From: JBDTOX01 sp039933015
GTDB lineage: Bacteria; Pseudomonadota; Gammaproteobacteria; Burkholderiales; Methylophilaceae
Length of the DNA stretch: 64,000 nt
NCBI GenBank assembly: GCA_039933015.1
Contig: JBDTOX010000163.1
Span: forward strand, 17,797 to 81,796
Direction of reading: 5' to 3'
In this document: positions 27,007 to 36,783 of the stretch, one piece after another
How the letters are laid out: each line of letters opens with the position of its first letter
Numbering within the stretch: the first letter of the stretch is position 1
The notes under the pieces: model-generated
Seen by the model: the letters and a program-made list of their open reading frames with translations, nothing else
What the model was told of the DNA's origin: nothing
The model's database searches: none
Program-made: the position numbers and the translations under genes

Positions 27007-28164
27007 ATGAATAGCGTAGCCACTTACCTTGACCACAATGGCACAACCGCACTGGATGCGCGAGTGTTGGAAGCCATGTTGCCGTACCTGGCTCACCAGC
27101 AAGGTAACGCCACTAGCCGCCATATCTTTGGCCGCACGGCAAGAAATGCCATAGACCAGGCACGAGAACAGGTTGCCAACGCGGTGGGCGCGCACCCTTC
27201 TCAGGTGATTTTTACTGCCAGTGGCACCGAATCTGACAATTTAGCAATGTCTGGCATGGCTGCAAGCCATGACGAAATCGCCCGCCAGATTGCATATAGT
27301 GCGATTGAACATCCTGCTGTGTCGCGTCCGGCGCTGGCCATGCAGCAACGCGGCTGGAAAACCGCTGTTATCGCTGTTGATGCAAATGGCAAGGTCGAAC
27401 AGGCTAGTCTGAAAAACGTATTGCACACACCCACCAGCCTGGTCTCAGTGATGCTGGCCAACAATGAAACCGGTGTCATTCAAGACATCGCAGAAATTGC
27501 TGAAGAAGTCAGACGCCACGGAGCGCATATGCATACTGATGCAGTACAGGCGCTGGGTAAGATTACCCTGGACTTCGCTGCATTGAATGTACATGCCATG
27601 AGCATCTCATCGCATAAGATTAATGGCCCACAGGGCGCAGCTGCACTGGTGCTGGACAAGCGCGTAGACATTCAACCGCTGCTGCATGGCGGTGGCCAGG
27701 AAAAGGGCTTGCGTAGCGGCACGGAAAACGTCGCAGCGATCGTTGGTTTCGGCGCTGCCTGTGAATTAGCCAGCCGCGAGCTGCTACAGCGCACTGCCAG
27801 CGTGCGCAAAATGCGTGACCGATTGGAGCAAGACCTGAAAAATTTAGGCGCCATGATATTTGGTGATGCGGCAGAACGTTTACCCAATACAAGCTTTTTT
27901 GCCTTTCCTGAAATAGAAGGCGAAACACTGGTTATGGCACTCGACCGTAAAGGCTTTGCCGTCGCCAGCGGCTCCGCCTGCTCCAGTGACAGCACTGAAC
28001 CCAGTCATGTTTTACTGGCGATGGGCATAGAAAGAGATTTAGCACGTGGCGCCGTCCGGGTGAGTTTAGGCAATAGCAACACCCCTGAACAAATTGAAGC
28101 ATTTTTGCTTGTTCTGGAAAACGAGTTATTACGTTTGAAACAGTTAACCGCAGTCGCCGTATAA
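27007..28164 (+). CDS. Second cysteine desulfurase (NifS/IscS-like)
   Basis: This is a PLP-dependent cysteine desulfurase of 385 residues that would remove sulfur from cysteine as a persulfide. The PLP lysine lies in [16 protein letters not shown], the PLP aspartate and glutamine in [10 protein letters not shown], and the catalytic cysteine in [39 protein letters not shown] is conserved. It stands between iscR and the canonical iscS, 20 bases before the latter. It is clearly diverged from IscS and lacks the IscS-type C-terminal tail ([14 protein letters not shown]). Its separate role is unknown. Confidence 0.9.
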   Translation: MNSVATYLDHNGTTALDARVLEAMLPYLAHQQGNATSRHIFGRTARNAIDQAREQVANAVGAHPSQVIFTASGTESDNLAMSGMAASHDEIARQIAYSAIEHPAVSRPALAMQQRGWKTAVIAVDANGKVEQASLKNVLHTPTSLVSVMLANNETGVIQDIAEIAEEVRRHGAHMHTDAVQALGKITLDFAALNVHAMSISSHKINGPQGAAALVLDKRVDIQPLLHGGGQEKGLRSGTENVAAIVGFGAACELASRELLQRTASVRKMRDRLEQDLKNLGAMIFGDAAERLPNTSFFAFPEIEGETLVMALDRKGFAVASGSACSSDSTEPSHVLLAMGIERDLARGAVRVSLGNSNTPEQIEAFLLVLENELLRLKQLTAVAV

Positions 28165-28184
28165 AATTTAGCAAGGAAGTTATT

Positions 28185-29399
28185 ATGACAGTGCATACTC
28201 CAATTTATCTGGATTACTCGGCCACCACGCCAATAGACAAGCGCGTGGCAGAGAAGATGATCCCTTACCTTACCGAGCACTTCGGCAACCCGGCTTCGCG
28301 TAGCCATCCATTTGGCTGGACCGCAGAAAAAGCGGTAGAAAATGCGCGCGCAGAAGTGGCCAAGCTGGTCAATGCTGATCCGCGCGAAATCGTATTCACT
28401 TCCGGTGCAACCGAATCAAATAATCTGGCTATCAAGGGCGCGGCTAATTTTTACAGCGGCAAGGGCAAGCATATTGTTACCATCCAGACCGAGCACAAAG
28501 CGGTGATTGATACCGTGCGCGAGCTGGAGCGTGTAGGCTTTGAAGCCACTTATCTGGCGCCTGAGCCTGATGGCCTGGTTGATCTGGAAAAATTCCGCGC
28601 CGCCTTGCGCCCGGATACCGTGCTGGCTTCCGTCATGCTGGTCAATAACGAAATCGGTGTGATCCAGGATATCGAAGCTATCGGCAATATCTGCCGCGCA
28701 CAAGGCGTGATTTTCCATGTGGATGCAGCACAGGCCACAGGCAAAGTTGCCATCGATCTGGAAAAACTGCCGGTCGACCTGATGAGTTTCTCCGCACACA
28801 AGACTTACGGCCCTAAAGGTATCGGTGCTTTGTATGTGCGCCGCAAACCGCGCATCCGTCTGGAAGCACAGATGCATGGCGGTGGCCATGAACGCGGCTT
28901 GCGTTCCGGTACGTTGGCGACGCACCAGATCGTCGGCATGGGAGAAGCATTCCGCATCGCACGTGAAGAGATGGATCTGGAAAATGCACGTATCCATCGC
29001 CTGCGCGACAGGCTGCTCAATGGCCTGCAGGATATCGAAGAGGTCTATATAAATGGCGATCTGAAACATCGCGTGCCGCACAACCTCAACATCAGCTTCA
29101 ACTATGTAGAAGGTGAATCATTGATTATGGCGGTGAAGGATATTGCGGTTTCCAGCGGCTCAGCCTGTACTTCTGCCAGCCTGGAACCATCTTATGTGCT
29201 GCGCGCACTGGGCCGTTCAGACGAACTGGCACACAGCTCGATTCGTTTCTCGCTGGGTCGTTTTACCACCGAAGAAGAGGTGGATTACACCATCGCATTG
29301 ATGAAGAACAAGATTGGCAAGTTGCGGGAACTCTCACCGCTGTGGGAAATGTACCAAGATGGTATAGACTTGAATTCTGTCCAGTGGGCAGCACATTAG
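28185..29399 (+). CDS. iscS: Cysteine desulfurase IscS
   Basis: IscS supplies sulfur to IscU for Fe-S cluster assembly and to tRNA thiolation. The 404-residue length equals that of E. coli IscS. The PLP lysine is in [20 protein letters not shown], the active cysteine in [17 protein letters not shown], and the C-terminal tail [20 protein letters not shown] is the IscU-binding IscS signature. It begins 20 bases after the second desulfurase and is followed by iscU. Confidence 0.97.
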   Translation: MTVHTPIYLDYSATTPIDKRVAEKMIPYLTEHFGNPASRSHPFGWTAEKAVENARAEVAKLVNADPREIVFTSGATESNNLAIKGAANFYSGKGKHIVTIQTEHKAVIDTVRELERVGFEATYLAPEPDGLVDLEKFRAALRPDTVLASVMLVNNEIGVIQDIEAIGNICRAQGVIFHVDAAQATGKVAIDLEKLPVDLMSFSAHKTYGPKGIGALYVRRKPRIRLEAQMHGGGHERGLRSGTLATHQIVGMGEAFRIAREEMDLENARIHRLRDRLLNGLQDIEEVYINGDLKHRVPHNLNISFNYVEGESLIMAVKDIAVSSGSACTSASLEPSYVLRALGRSDELAHSSIRFSLGRFTTEEEVDYTIALMKNKIGKLRELSPLWEMYQDGIDLNSVQWAAH

Positions 29400-29455
29400 T
29401 AGCAGCAAGTTTTAGCCGGATGCAATATGACGCAACCCGGATTTAGGAGAAGAAT

Positions 29456-29860
29456 ATGGCTTATTCAGACAAAGTATTAGATCACTACGAAAATCCACGT
29501 AATGTTGGTTCACTGGACAAAAATGATTCGCACGTCGGCACCGGCATGGTAGGCGCGCCAGCTTGCGGCGACGTGATGAAGCTGCAAATCAGGGTCAATG
29601 ATGACGGCATTATCGAAGATGCCAAGTTCAAGACCTATGGCTGTGGCTCTGCAATTGCATCAAGCTCGCTTGTTACCGAGTGGCTCAAGGGCAAGTCTTT
29701 AGATCAAGCTGCAGAAATCAAGAACTCGGCTATTGCTGAAGAATTGGCTTTACCACCGGTAAAAATCCATTGCTCAGTATTGGCTGAGGATGCGATTAAA
29801 GCTGCAGTTGCCGACTTCAAGGCCAAGCAGACTTCAGATTCAACTGTTGAGCATGCGTAG
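29456..29860 (+). CDS. iscU: Fe-S scaffold protein IscU
   Basis: IscU is the scaffold on which [2Fe-2S] clusters are built. The 134-residue protein has all three ligand cysteines in their motifs, GAPACGDVMKLQI, YGCGSAIASSSLVTEWLKGK and LPPVKIHCSVLAEDAIKAA. The LPPVK sequence is the HscA recognition motif. The start is preceded by AGGAGAAGAAT. iscA follows 7 bases downstream. Confidence 0.98.
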   Translation: MAYSDKVLDHYENPRNVGSLDKNDSHVGTGMVGAPACGDVMKLQIRVNDDGIIEDAKFKTYGCGSAIASSSLVTEWLKGKSLDQAAEIKNSAIAEELALPPVKIHCSVLAEDAIKAAVADFKAKQTSDSTVEHA

Positions 29861-29867
29861 GTAGGCC

Positions 29868-30191
29868 ATGGCTATCACTCTCACTGAAACCGCGGCCAGT
29901 CGCGTTCAAAAGTTCCTTGCCAACCGCGGCAAGGGCATAGGCTTGCGCTTGGGTGTTAAAACCACAGGCTGCTCAGGTATGGCTTATACACTGGAGTTTG
30001 TCGATGATGCCAAACCAGAAGACACCGCCTTCGAATGCCATGGGGTCAAGGTGATTGTTGACCCCAAGAGCTTGGTCTATATAGATGGCACCGAGCTTGA
30101 TTACACCAAAGAAGGCCTGAATGAAGGGTTCAAGTTTAACAACCCGAATGTCAAAGACGAATGTGGCTGTGGCGAAAGTTTCACGATTTGA
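29868..30191 (+). CDS. iscA: Fe-S carrier protein IscA
   Basis: IscA is an A-type carrier that passes clusters to apo-enzymes. The 107-residue protein has the three conserved cysteines in [14 protein letters not shown] and DECGCGESF. It matches IscA rather than ErpA by operon position. It follows iscU by 7 bases and is followed by an 87-base gap before hscB. Confidence 0.97.
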   Translation: MAITLTETAASRVQKFLANRGKGIGLRLGVKTTGCSGMAYTLEFVDDAKPEDTAFECHGVKVIVDPKSLVYIDGTELDYTKEGLNEGFKFNNPNVKDECGCGESFTI

Positions 30192-30278
30192 TTTGAATGC
30201 TGCCAGCAGTAATTATTGCTAGCCGTTTAGCCTTATCCTCGGCACTCTTGTGCGCCCAGCCTGTGTTGAGATTAACCA

Positions 30279-30809
30279 ATGTCTGATTTACACCAAAACC
30301 ATTTTGAGCTATTCAGCCTGCCCATGCAGTTTGCTATTAATCTGGATATGCTTGATCAAAACTACAGGCGCCTGCAAAGCGAAGTACATCCTGACCGTTT
30401 CGCGGCTGCGCCATCAGCGGACCGCTTACGTTCCATGCAGCTGGCGACACAGGCTAATGAAGCCTATCGCACCTTGAAGGATCCTACTACGCGCGCCCGC
30501 TATCTGTTGCAAATTCATGGTGTAGACAGCCATCACGAAAACAACACGGCCATGCCAGCCGAATTTCTCATGCTGCAAATGGAATGGCGCGAGTTGATTG
30601 CAGAGGCAAGCGCGGACCGCGACGTTCCGGCATTAGAAAAACTGCTAAAAATTACGCAGCAGGAGGCTGAAAACCTGCAGGAAGATTTACGCACCACCCT
30701 GGATGAGAACAAACAATTGCTCCAGGCTGCCGAAGCCGTGCGCAAACTGAGTTTTATTGATAAAGTGCGCAGCGATATCGAACAAACCATTATTAAGCTT
30801 GAAGACTAG
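30279..30809 (+). CDS. hscB: Fe-S co-chaperone HscB
   Basis: HscB is a J-domain co-chaperone that brings IscU to HscA. The 176-residue protein has an N-terminal J domain with the HPD motif in EVHPDRFAAAP and the typical MQLATQANEAYRTLKDPTTR. The C-terminal helical IscU-binding domain contains MLQMEWRELIAEA. It is upstream of hscA by 24 bases. Confidence 0.96.
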   Translation: MSDLHQNHFELFSLPMQFAINLDMLDQNYRRLQSEVHPDRFAAAPSADRLRSMQLATQANEAYRTLKDPTTRARYLLQIHGVDSHHENNTAMPAEFLMLQMEWRELIAEASADRDVPALEKLLKITQQEAENLQEDLRTTLDENKQLLQAAEAVRKLSFIDKVRSDIEQTIIKLED

Positions 30810-30833
30810 CAGCGTAAAGAATACATATTAGCC

Positions 30834-32717
30834 ATGGCCTTATTACAAATCGCAGAACCGGGAATGAGCGCAGCACCGCACCAGCACAGGCTCGCAATAG
30901 GCATTGATCTCGGCACCACAAACTCACTGGTGGCAACAGTACGCAGCGGCATGAGCACGGTACTGCATGATGAACAAGGTCATGCCTTGCTGCCGTCAGT
31001 TGTGCGTTATTTGCCCGATGGCACTGTTGAAGTCGGTCACCAAGCCCAAGCCCAGCAAAGTCAGGATCCGCGCAACACTATCATTTCTGCCAAGCGCTTT
31101 ATGGGTCGTGGTCTGCATGACGTCCCCGACCTCGTACACTTGCCCTATCAGTTTATTGATGCGCCTGGCATGGTGCAGGTAAGCACGCGCGCAGGCATAA
31201 AAAGCCCGGTAGAAATTTCAGCAGAAATTCTTAAGACACTCAAAATGCGTGCTGAAAAAGCCCTGGGGGTGTATGAAGGGCGTGGTGAACTGGCCGGTGC
31301 TGTCATTACCGTGCCAGCCTACTTCGATGAAGCACAACGCCAGGCGACGAAAGATGCAGCGCGACTCGCGGGCTTGACCGTACTGCGCTTGCTCAATGAG
31401 CCCACTGCCGCCGCAGTGGCGTATGGTCTGGATAACGCCGCCGAAGGCACATACGTGATTTATGACCTCGGTGGCGGCACTTTCGACATTTCCATCCTGC
31501 GCTTATCCAAAGGTGTATTTGAAGTATTGGCTACCAATGGCAACTCAGCACTGGGTGGTGATGATTTCGACCGTCGTATTTTCTGTTGGGTGCTGGAGCA
31601 AGCCAAGTTGCAACCCATCACAGCGGAAGACACGCGCCTATTGCTGACCAAGGTGCGCGAAGCCAAAGAATGGCTGACCGACCATGCCTCGGCCCAAATC
31701 ACGAGCATATTAAGCAATGGTGAAGTGGTCGATCTCACGCTAACCAGCGCTACGCTCACGCAACTCATCCAGCAGCTGGTAGCTAAAACCCTGAGTCCGA
31801 CGCGTAAGGCTTTACGCGATGCGGGTTTATCGATGGAAGACATAAAAGGCGTGGTCATGGTTGGCGGTGCCACACGCATGCCGCAGATTCGCCAGGCCGT
31901 AGCCGAATTTTTTCAGCAGGAACCGCTGACCAACCTGGACCCGGACAAAGTCGTGGCATTGGGCGCGGCCATACAAGCCAATGTGCTGGCCGGTAACCGT
32001 AACGACAACGATTTATTGCTGCTGGATGTTATTCCGCTGTCATTAGGCCTGGAAACCATGGGTGGCTTAGTAGAAAAAGTGATTCCGCGCAACTCCACAT
32101 TGCCCGTAGCGCGCGCGCAAGACTTCACCACATTCAAGGATGGCCAGACAGCCATGAGCATCCATGTCGTGCAAGGAGAACGCGAACTGGTGTCGGACTG
32201 CCGCTCTCTCGCCCGCTTCGAATTGCGCGGCATACCGCCAATGGCCGCCGGAGCAGCGCGCATACGCGTTACTTTCCAGGTGGATGCGGACGGATTACTT
32301 TCTGTCAGCGCGCGTGAGCAAACCAGCGGCGTTGAAACCAACATTACGGTTAAACCTTCCTATGGCTTAAGCGAGGATGAAATCTTCAACATGCTGCAAA
32401 GCTCGTTCACCTCAGCCGAAGATGACAAGCAGGCGCGGGCATTACGTGAAACCCAGGTAGACGCTGAGCGCTTGCTGGAAGCCATTAGCGCCGCACTGAC
32501 AAAAGATGGCGAGGCCTTATTAAACCCGCAGGAGCGCGCTGCCATTGAAGCTGAAATGGAGACTCTGCGGACCTTGTCCACAGGTAATGACAGCCACGCT
32601 ATCCATAGCGCAGTGGAAGCGCTGAATCTTGCCACCGAAACTTTTGCTGCGCGTCGCATGGATACCTCGGTCAAGCAGGCATTCGCCGGGAAAAACTTGA
32701 ATTCCCTGAAAATATAG
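30834..32717 (+). CDS. hscA: Fe-S chaperone HscA (Hsp70 family)
   Basis: HscA is a specialised Hsp70 that helps release clusters from IscU. The 627-residue protein has the ATPase domain ([76 protein letters not shown]). The substrate-binding domain includes [20 protein letters not shown] and [14 protein letters not shown]. The C-terminal lid lacks the EEVD end of DnaK, as expected for HscA. It is separated from fdx by 90 bases. Confidence 0.97.
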   Translation: MALLQIAEPGMSAAPHQHRLAIGIDLGTTNSLVATVRSGMSTVLHDEQGHALLPSVVRYLPDGTVEVGHQAQAQQSQDPRNTIISAKRFMGRGLHDVPDLVHLPYQFIDAPGMVQVSTRAGIKSPVEISAEILKTLKMRAEKALGVYEGRGELAGAVITVPAYFDEAQRQATKDAARLAGLTVLRLLNEPTAAAVAYGLDNAAEGTYVIYDLGGGTFDISILRLSKGVFEVLATNGNSALGGDDFDRRIFCWVLEQAKLQPITAEDTRLLLTKVREAKEWLTDHASAQITSILSNGEVVDLTLTSATLTQLIQQLVAKTLSPTRKALRDAGLSMEDIKGVVMVGGATRMPQIRQAVAEFFQQEPLTNLDPDKVVALGAAIQANVLAGNRNDNDLLLLDVIPLSLGLETMGGLVEKVIPRNSTLPVARAQDFTTFKDGQTAMSIHVVQGERELVSDCRSLARFELRGIPPMAAGAARIRVTFQVDADGLLSVSAREQTSGVETNITVKPSYGLSEDEIFNMLQSSFTSAEDDKQARALRETQVDAERLLEAISAALTKDGEALLNPQERAAIEAEMETLRTLSTGNDSHAIHSAVEALNLATETFAARRMDTSVKQAFAGKNLNSLKI

Positions 32718-32807
32718 CTGAAATATGGCTCACCATATCAACATAAGATTTAACCGCAACCAAAACCCTAGTTCTCAACCATAAGACTACAACCATAGAA
32801 ATCAGCC

Positions 32808-33149
32808 ATGCCGCAAATCATTGTTTTACCTCACCCAGAACTGTGTCCAGATGGTGCGGCTTTTGAAGCCAAGGCTGGTGTTTCCATTTGCGACAACATG
32901 CTTGAGCATGATATTGATATCGATCATGCCTGCGAAAAGGCGTGTGCTTGTACTACTTGCCACGTCATCGTGCGCGAGGGCTACCAGTCACTGCCATTAG
33001 CAGAAGAATCAGAAGAGGATTTACTGGATAAAGCCTGGGGACTGGAACCGCAATCGCGCTTGTCCTGCCAGGCGGTTGTTACGGATAAAGACCTGGTTAT
33101 TGAAATCCCCAAGTATTCGATCAACATGGCTAAAGAAGGCCATCGTTAA
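32808..33149 (+). CDS. fdx: Isc-type [2Fe-2S] ferredoxin
   Basis: This ferredoxin donates electrons during cluster assembly. The 113-residue protein has four cluster cysteines in the adrenodoxin-type order: HACEKACACTTCHVIV (three ligands plus one extra Cys) and SRLSCQAVV. The C-terminal DLVIEIPKYSINMAKEGH is typical of Isc ferredoxins. It is the last gene of the operon; no iscX follows. Confidence 0.96.
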   Translation: MPQIIVLPHPELCPDGAAFEAKAGVSICDNMLEHDIDIDHACEKACACTTCHVIVREGYQSLPLAEESEEDLLDKAWGLEPQSRLSCQAVVTDKDLVIEIPKYSINMAKEGHR

Positions 33150-33166
33150 GCCATGCTGCGCTAGAT

Positions 33167-33184
33167 CTGGCTTGTTCAAGCCAG
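33167..33184 (+). terminator. Possible terminator of the isc operon
   Basis: CTGGCTT (33167-33173) and AAGCCAG (33178-33184) pair around the loop GTTC, followed by a broken T-run (TTTAAAGTTT). It sits in the 36-base gap between the converging fdx and GGDEF/EAL genes. The weak T-run lowers confidence. Confidence 0.5.
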
Positions 33185-33185
33185 T

Positions 33186-36100
33186 TTAAAGTTTAACCAA
33201 ATAGCTTGGCAGTAGCACTATCGGATTGGATTCCAGCAGCTTGCGGAATTCCTCGGGCGGCAATGGTTCACTAAATATATAGCCCTGTATCTGGTGACAG
33301 CCTTGTTCCTGCAGGAACTTGAGCTGTGTCTGAGTTTCCACACCTTCTGCAATCACCTTGAGCTTCAAACTGCACGCCATGGCGATAATTGCCTGGGTGA
33401 TGGCCATGTCGTCGCTATCACGGGGAATATCGCGCACAAAAGACCGATCAATTTTCAATGCATCGATAGGGAAATGTTTGAGATAGCCTAGTGATGAATA
33501 GCCTGTGCCAAAGTCGTCAATCAGGACGTGCGCACCCAAATCACGGAAATATTGCAGTAACTTACTGGCATGCTCAGCATTTTGCATAATCATGCTTTCC
33601 GTAATTTCTAGCTCCAGGCAGTCGGCGGTCAAGCCGCTTTCAGCCAAGGCATCGATGATGGTTTGCTGCAAGCCTTCTTCACGGAACTGCCTTGCGGATA
33701 GATTAACGCCAACGCGCAAAGGTCGCTCTGTCTGGCGCCACCCATAGGCTTCACGGCATGCCTCCTTGAGCACCCACGCACCGATGGCAATAATCAGGCC
33801 GGTTTCTTCTGCCAGCGGAATAAATTCGGCAGGGGCTATCAGGCCCAACTCAGGGTGTTGCCAGCGCAACAAGGCTTCTGCCCCGACAATCTGCAGGCTC
33901 ACCAAATCCACCTTAGCCTGGTAATGCAGCACGAACTCGTTACGCTCCAGCGCGCGCCGCAAGCTGTTTTCCAGCGCAAGTCGTTCTACGCTATGCACAT
34001 TGCTGTCTGCGGCATAGAAAAGGAAGGTGTTTTTGCCATGCTCCTTGGCGCGATACATTGCGGCGTCAGCATTTTTCAGCAAGGAGAACAAATCCACGCC
34101 ATCCTCGGGATAAACGCTAATGCCAATACTGGCACTGATGTAGAGCTCCTGGTTGAGCAAAACAAATGGTTGTGCCAGCACGTTCATAATTTTGCGTGCC
34201 ACAGCAGTCAAATACTGGGCATCCACAAAATCTTCGACCAGCACCACAAATTCGTCACCCCCCTGCCGCGCTACGGTATCAGACAGGCGCAAGCATTCTT
34301 TCAGACGTCTGGCAGCTTCCTGCAACAGCATATCGCCCGCCTGATGGCCAAGCGTGTCATTAATGACCTTGAAACGATCCAGATCAATAAACAGCACAGC
34401 GATTTTTTTGTGACTGCGCTGTGCGCGCAGCAAAGCCTGCTCAATACGCTCCTGCAACAGCGTCCGGTTGGGTAAATGCGTAAGCGCATCATGGTTGGCT
34501 AAAAATTGCAGACGTTCTTCAGATTGTTTACGCAAACTGATGTCAGTAAAAACAGCGACATAATTCTGAACTACATCTTTGGTATCAGTCACCCTGCTGA
34601 TGGATAACCACTCAGGATAACTTTCGCCATTCTTGCGGCGGCTTAGGATTTCACCCACCCATTGGCCTTTAGTTTTGAGAATTTGCCATATTTCGTCGTA
34701 GTACTGCTTATCGTGCAAATTGGTATTCATCACCACAGGCGGGTAGCCCACGATCTCCTCACTGCTATACCCGGTAATATCGATATAAGCCTGATTCACT
34801 TCCAGCACGTTAAAATTGGCATCCGTAATCAGAATGCCTTCGGCGGTATGCTCAAATACCTGCCGTGACAGGCGCAAGCTTGCCTCGGCCTGTTTGCGCG
34901 CGGTGATATCGAGCATAACTCCGACCAGTTGCTGTGGTCTGGCAATAGATTTATGCGGAATAACCCTGACAATATCCTGCATCCAGACCACGCGGCCATC
35001 CGCCGCTATCATGCGATAATCAATCACATGACTGCGCAGCTTGAGGGATTCGCTCATGCAGCATTCCACCACCCAGTCCCTGTCATCCGGATGAATCTTT
35101 TCTTTCCAGAAAGTCGGGCTTTCGGTCCATTCTGCCAAAGGATAGCCCAGCAGCGTCTTGGCCTCATGGCTGACAAAAGTAAAGGCTCCGTCTGGGTTGG
35201 CGCGCCACATGATGGCATGCACTGACTCAACCAGTTCCTGGTAATCCTGCTGGCTTTGCACCAGCGCAACTTCTGCCTGCTTGCGTCCGCTGACATCTAT
35301 CACCAAGCCGACAATACGATCACTGTCATCGCGATAGCTGGCTTCTGAAATTTCAATAAACACCGGCTGGCCATTTTTAGCCAGGCCCAGCGCTTCATAG
35401 CGCCCGGGAACTGTGCCACTCTCTTTAGCGTTCTGACGTATGGCGGCCACTCGCTTGCGATCAGAAGGATGGATCAGGTCGAGAAATTCCGAGCCCAGAG
35501 GAATATCCCCTGGCTGGAAGCCGCCTATGCGCCACATGGCATCATTGCCATACACAATCCGGCCATGCTCAATGACGATCACACCTTCATCGGCATCAGA
35601 CTGGGCATGGATCAGGGCATCATAAAGGTCGAGTTGCTCCCTGAGTTTCTCCTCGGAGCGCAAACGTCCAGTATGTAAACCGGACAAGGCAATGCCGGTT
35701 GCCGATATCACTAAAGCATACAGCCAATAATTGATTAAATTGCCATGGGCAAAGTCTTCTGCGAAAAGACCATGCTGCTCGGAGCTTCCCCACAGCGCCA
35801 TGATCACGATAAATACCGTGCTTAGCGCTGCACCGCGCTGATGAAAACTCAATGCAGCCCACATGACGAGTGGGAACAATATAAATGGCTTGGGATTGAG
35901 CAACAGCGTATTAGGCAAGGCATCGAAGAAAACCAGCAGGCAGCCATACAGCAACAATATTGCCAGCGCGCCAGCTTCTACAAGCTTGGCTTGACTCCAG
36001 CGTAGCGGCTTATGATGCAAAATGGACAATGCTGCTGATACAAACAATGCATCGCTCAGCGCATCCCCCATCCACCAGCTGCCAAATATGCCAGATAAGG

Positions 36101-36578
36101 CATTCTGATCGATCAGGCCCGCCAGCAGCAGGGAGCCTGAGCCAATCAAGGCACTAATCAATGTACTGATGCCGGCAGCCAATATCAGCAGGCCCAGCAA
36201 GTCACGTGAACGCGTCAGTGCCGGGTCAAAGTGGATGACATGTTTGAGTAAATAGCAGGCAAACAGAGCTTCCAGCGTATTACCCACCGCCATGCTTGCG
36301 GCAACCCAAGAAGGAACACCAGTACCAAGCTCAGCAAAGAATGCACCGACGAATATCCCAGGCCATAAGCGATATCCAAAAATGAGCAATGCGGCAAGCG
36401 ACAAGCCGGTTGGCGGCCAGATCAAAGTCGCAAAAGCATGGGGCAAGGCAAATAGCAGCCCGATCTTGGCACTCGCCCAGTAGACGAAGGCCAGCAATAC
36501 AGCCAGCAATGCCAGGTGTGCGGGTGAAATGCGATAGGGGTGCTGGGGCTGTAAATACATCTCGCGATTGTAATGCAA
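33186..36578 (-). CDS. MASE1-PAS-PAS-PAS-GGDEF-EAL membrane signalling protein
   Basis: This 1130-residue inner-membrane protein probably makes or breaks cyclic di-GMP. The N-terminal 300 residues carry eight or more hydrophobic segments of the MASE1 sensor type (PHAFATLIWPPTGLSLAALL). Three PAS/PAC units follow (about 320-690, with LVIDVSGRKQAE, VMLDITARKQAE, VFTDISLRKQSE). The GGDEF domain (about 695-860) has an intact RQGGDEFVVL. The EAL domain (about 870-1120) has EALLRWQHP, LEITES, DDFGTGYSSLGYLK and AEGVETQ intact, so both activities are possible. It stands alone and converges on fdx. ATG 36560 is an alternative start. Confidence 0.92.
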   Translation of the reverse strand: MHYNREMYLQPQHPYRISPAHLALLAVLLAFVYWASAKIGLLFALPHAFATLIWPPTGLSLAALLIFGYRLWPGIFVGAFFAELGTGVPSWVAASMAVGNTLEALFACYLLKHVIHFDPALTRSRDLLGLLILAAGISTLISALIGSGSLLLAGLIDQNALSGIFGSWWMGDALSDALFVSAALSILHHKPLRWSQAKLVEAGALAILLLYGCLLVFFDALPNTLLLNPKPFILFPLVMWAALSFHQRGAALSTVFIVIMALWGSSEQHGLFAEDFAHGNLINYWLYALVISATGIALSGLHTGRLRSEEKLREQLDLYDALIHAQSDADEGVIVIEHGRIVYGNDAMWRIGGFQPGDIPLGSEFLDLIHPSDRKRVAAIRQNAKESGTVPGRYEALGLAKNGQPVFIEISEASYRDDSDRIVGLVIDVSGRKQAEVALVQSQQDYQELVESVHAIMWRANPDGAFTFVSHEAKTLLGYPLAEWTESPTFWKEKIHPDDRDWVVECCMSESLKLRSHVIDYRMIAADGRVVWMQDIVRVIPHKSIARPQQLVGVMLDITARKQAEASLRLSRQVFEHTAEGILITDANFNVLEVNQAYIDITGYSSEEIVGYPPVVMNTNLHDKQYYDEIWQILKTKGQWVGEILSRRKNGESYPEWLSISRVTDTKDVVQNYVAVFTDISLRKQSEERLQFLANHDALTHLPNRTLLQERIEQALLRAQRSHKKIAVLFIDLDRFKVINDTLGHQAGDMLLQEAARRLKECLRLSDTVARQGGDEFVVLVEDFVDAQYLTAVARKIMNVLAQPFVLLNQELYISASIGISVYPEDGVDLFSLLKNADAAMYRAKEHGKNTFLFYAADSNVHSVERLALENSLRRALERNEFVLHYQAKVDLVSLQIVGAEALLRWQHPELGLIAPAEFIPLAEETGLIIAIGAWVLKEACREAYGWRQTERPLRVGVNLSARQFREEGLQQTIIDALAESGLTADCLELEITESMIMQNAEHASKLLQYFRDLGAHVLIDDFGTGYSSLGYLKHFPIDALKIDRSFVRDIPRDSDDMAITQAIIAMACSLKLKVIAEGVETQTQLKFLQEQGCHQIQGYIFSEPLPPEEFRKLLESNPIVLLPSYLVKL

Positions 36579-36727
36579 TTATGCAAATTGACTAAGGTTA
36601 AGACTCAGCCAGCAATTGTTCCAAAGTAACACCCAAACTTCAGTGAGCCCGCGCTGTAATGTGGCAGTTGGCCATCCCGTACCAATCTGCCCACTGGGGC
36701 TATCGTACATCTCTGTTGCCCACGTTC

Positions 36728-36760
36728 AAAAAGAAAAAGCCCACGCGAGGTGAGCTTTTC
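36728..36760 (-). terminator. Terminator of the porin gene
   Basis: On the minus strand a hairpin with arms AAAAGC..CAC and GTG..GCTTTT is followed by TTTTTCTTTTT. It lies 24 bases past the porin stop. The rest of the 205-base gap (36579-36783) holds only the unassigned upstream sequence of the GGDEF/EAL gene. Confidence 0.75.
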
Positions 36761-36783
36761 GTTAGGCATTTAAAACTTGCAGA

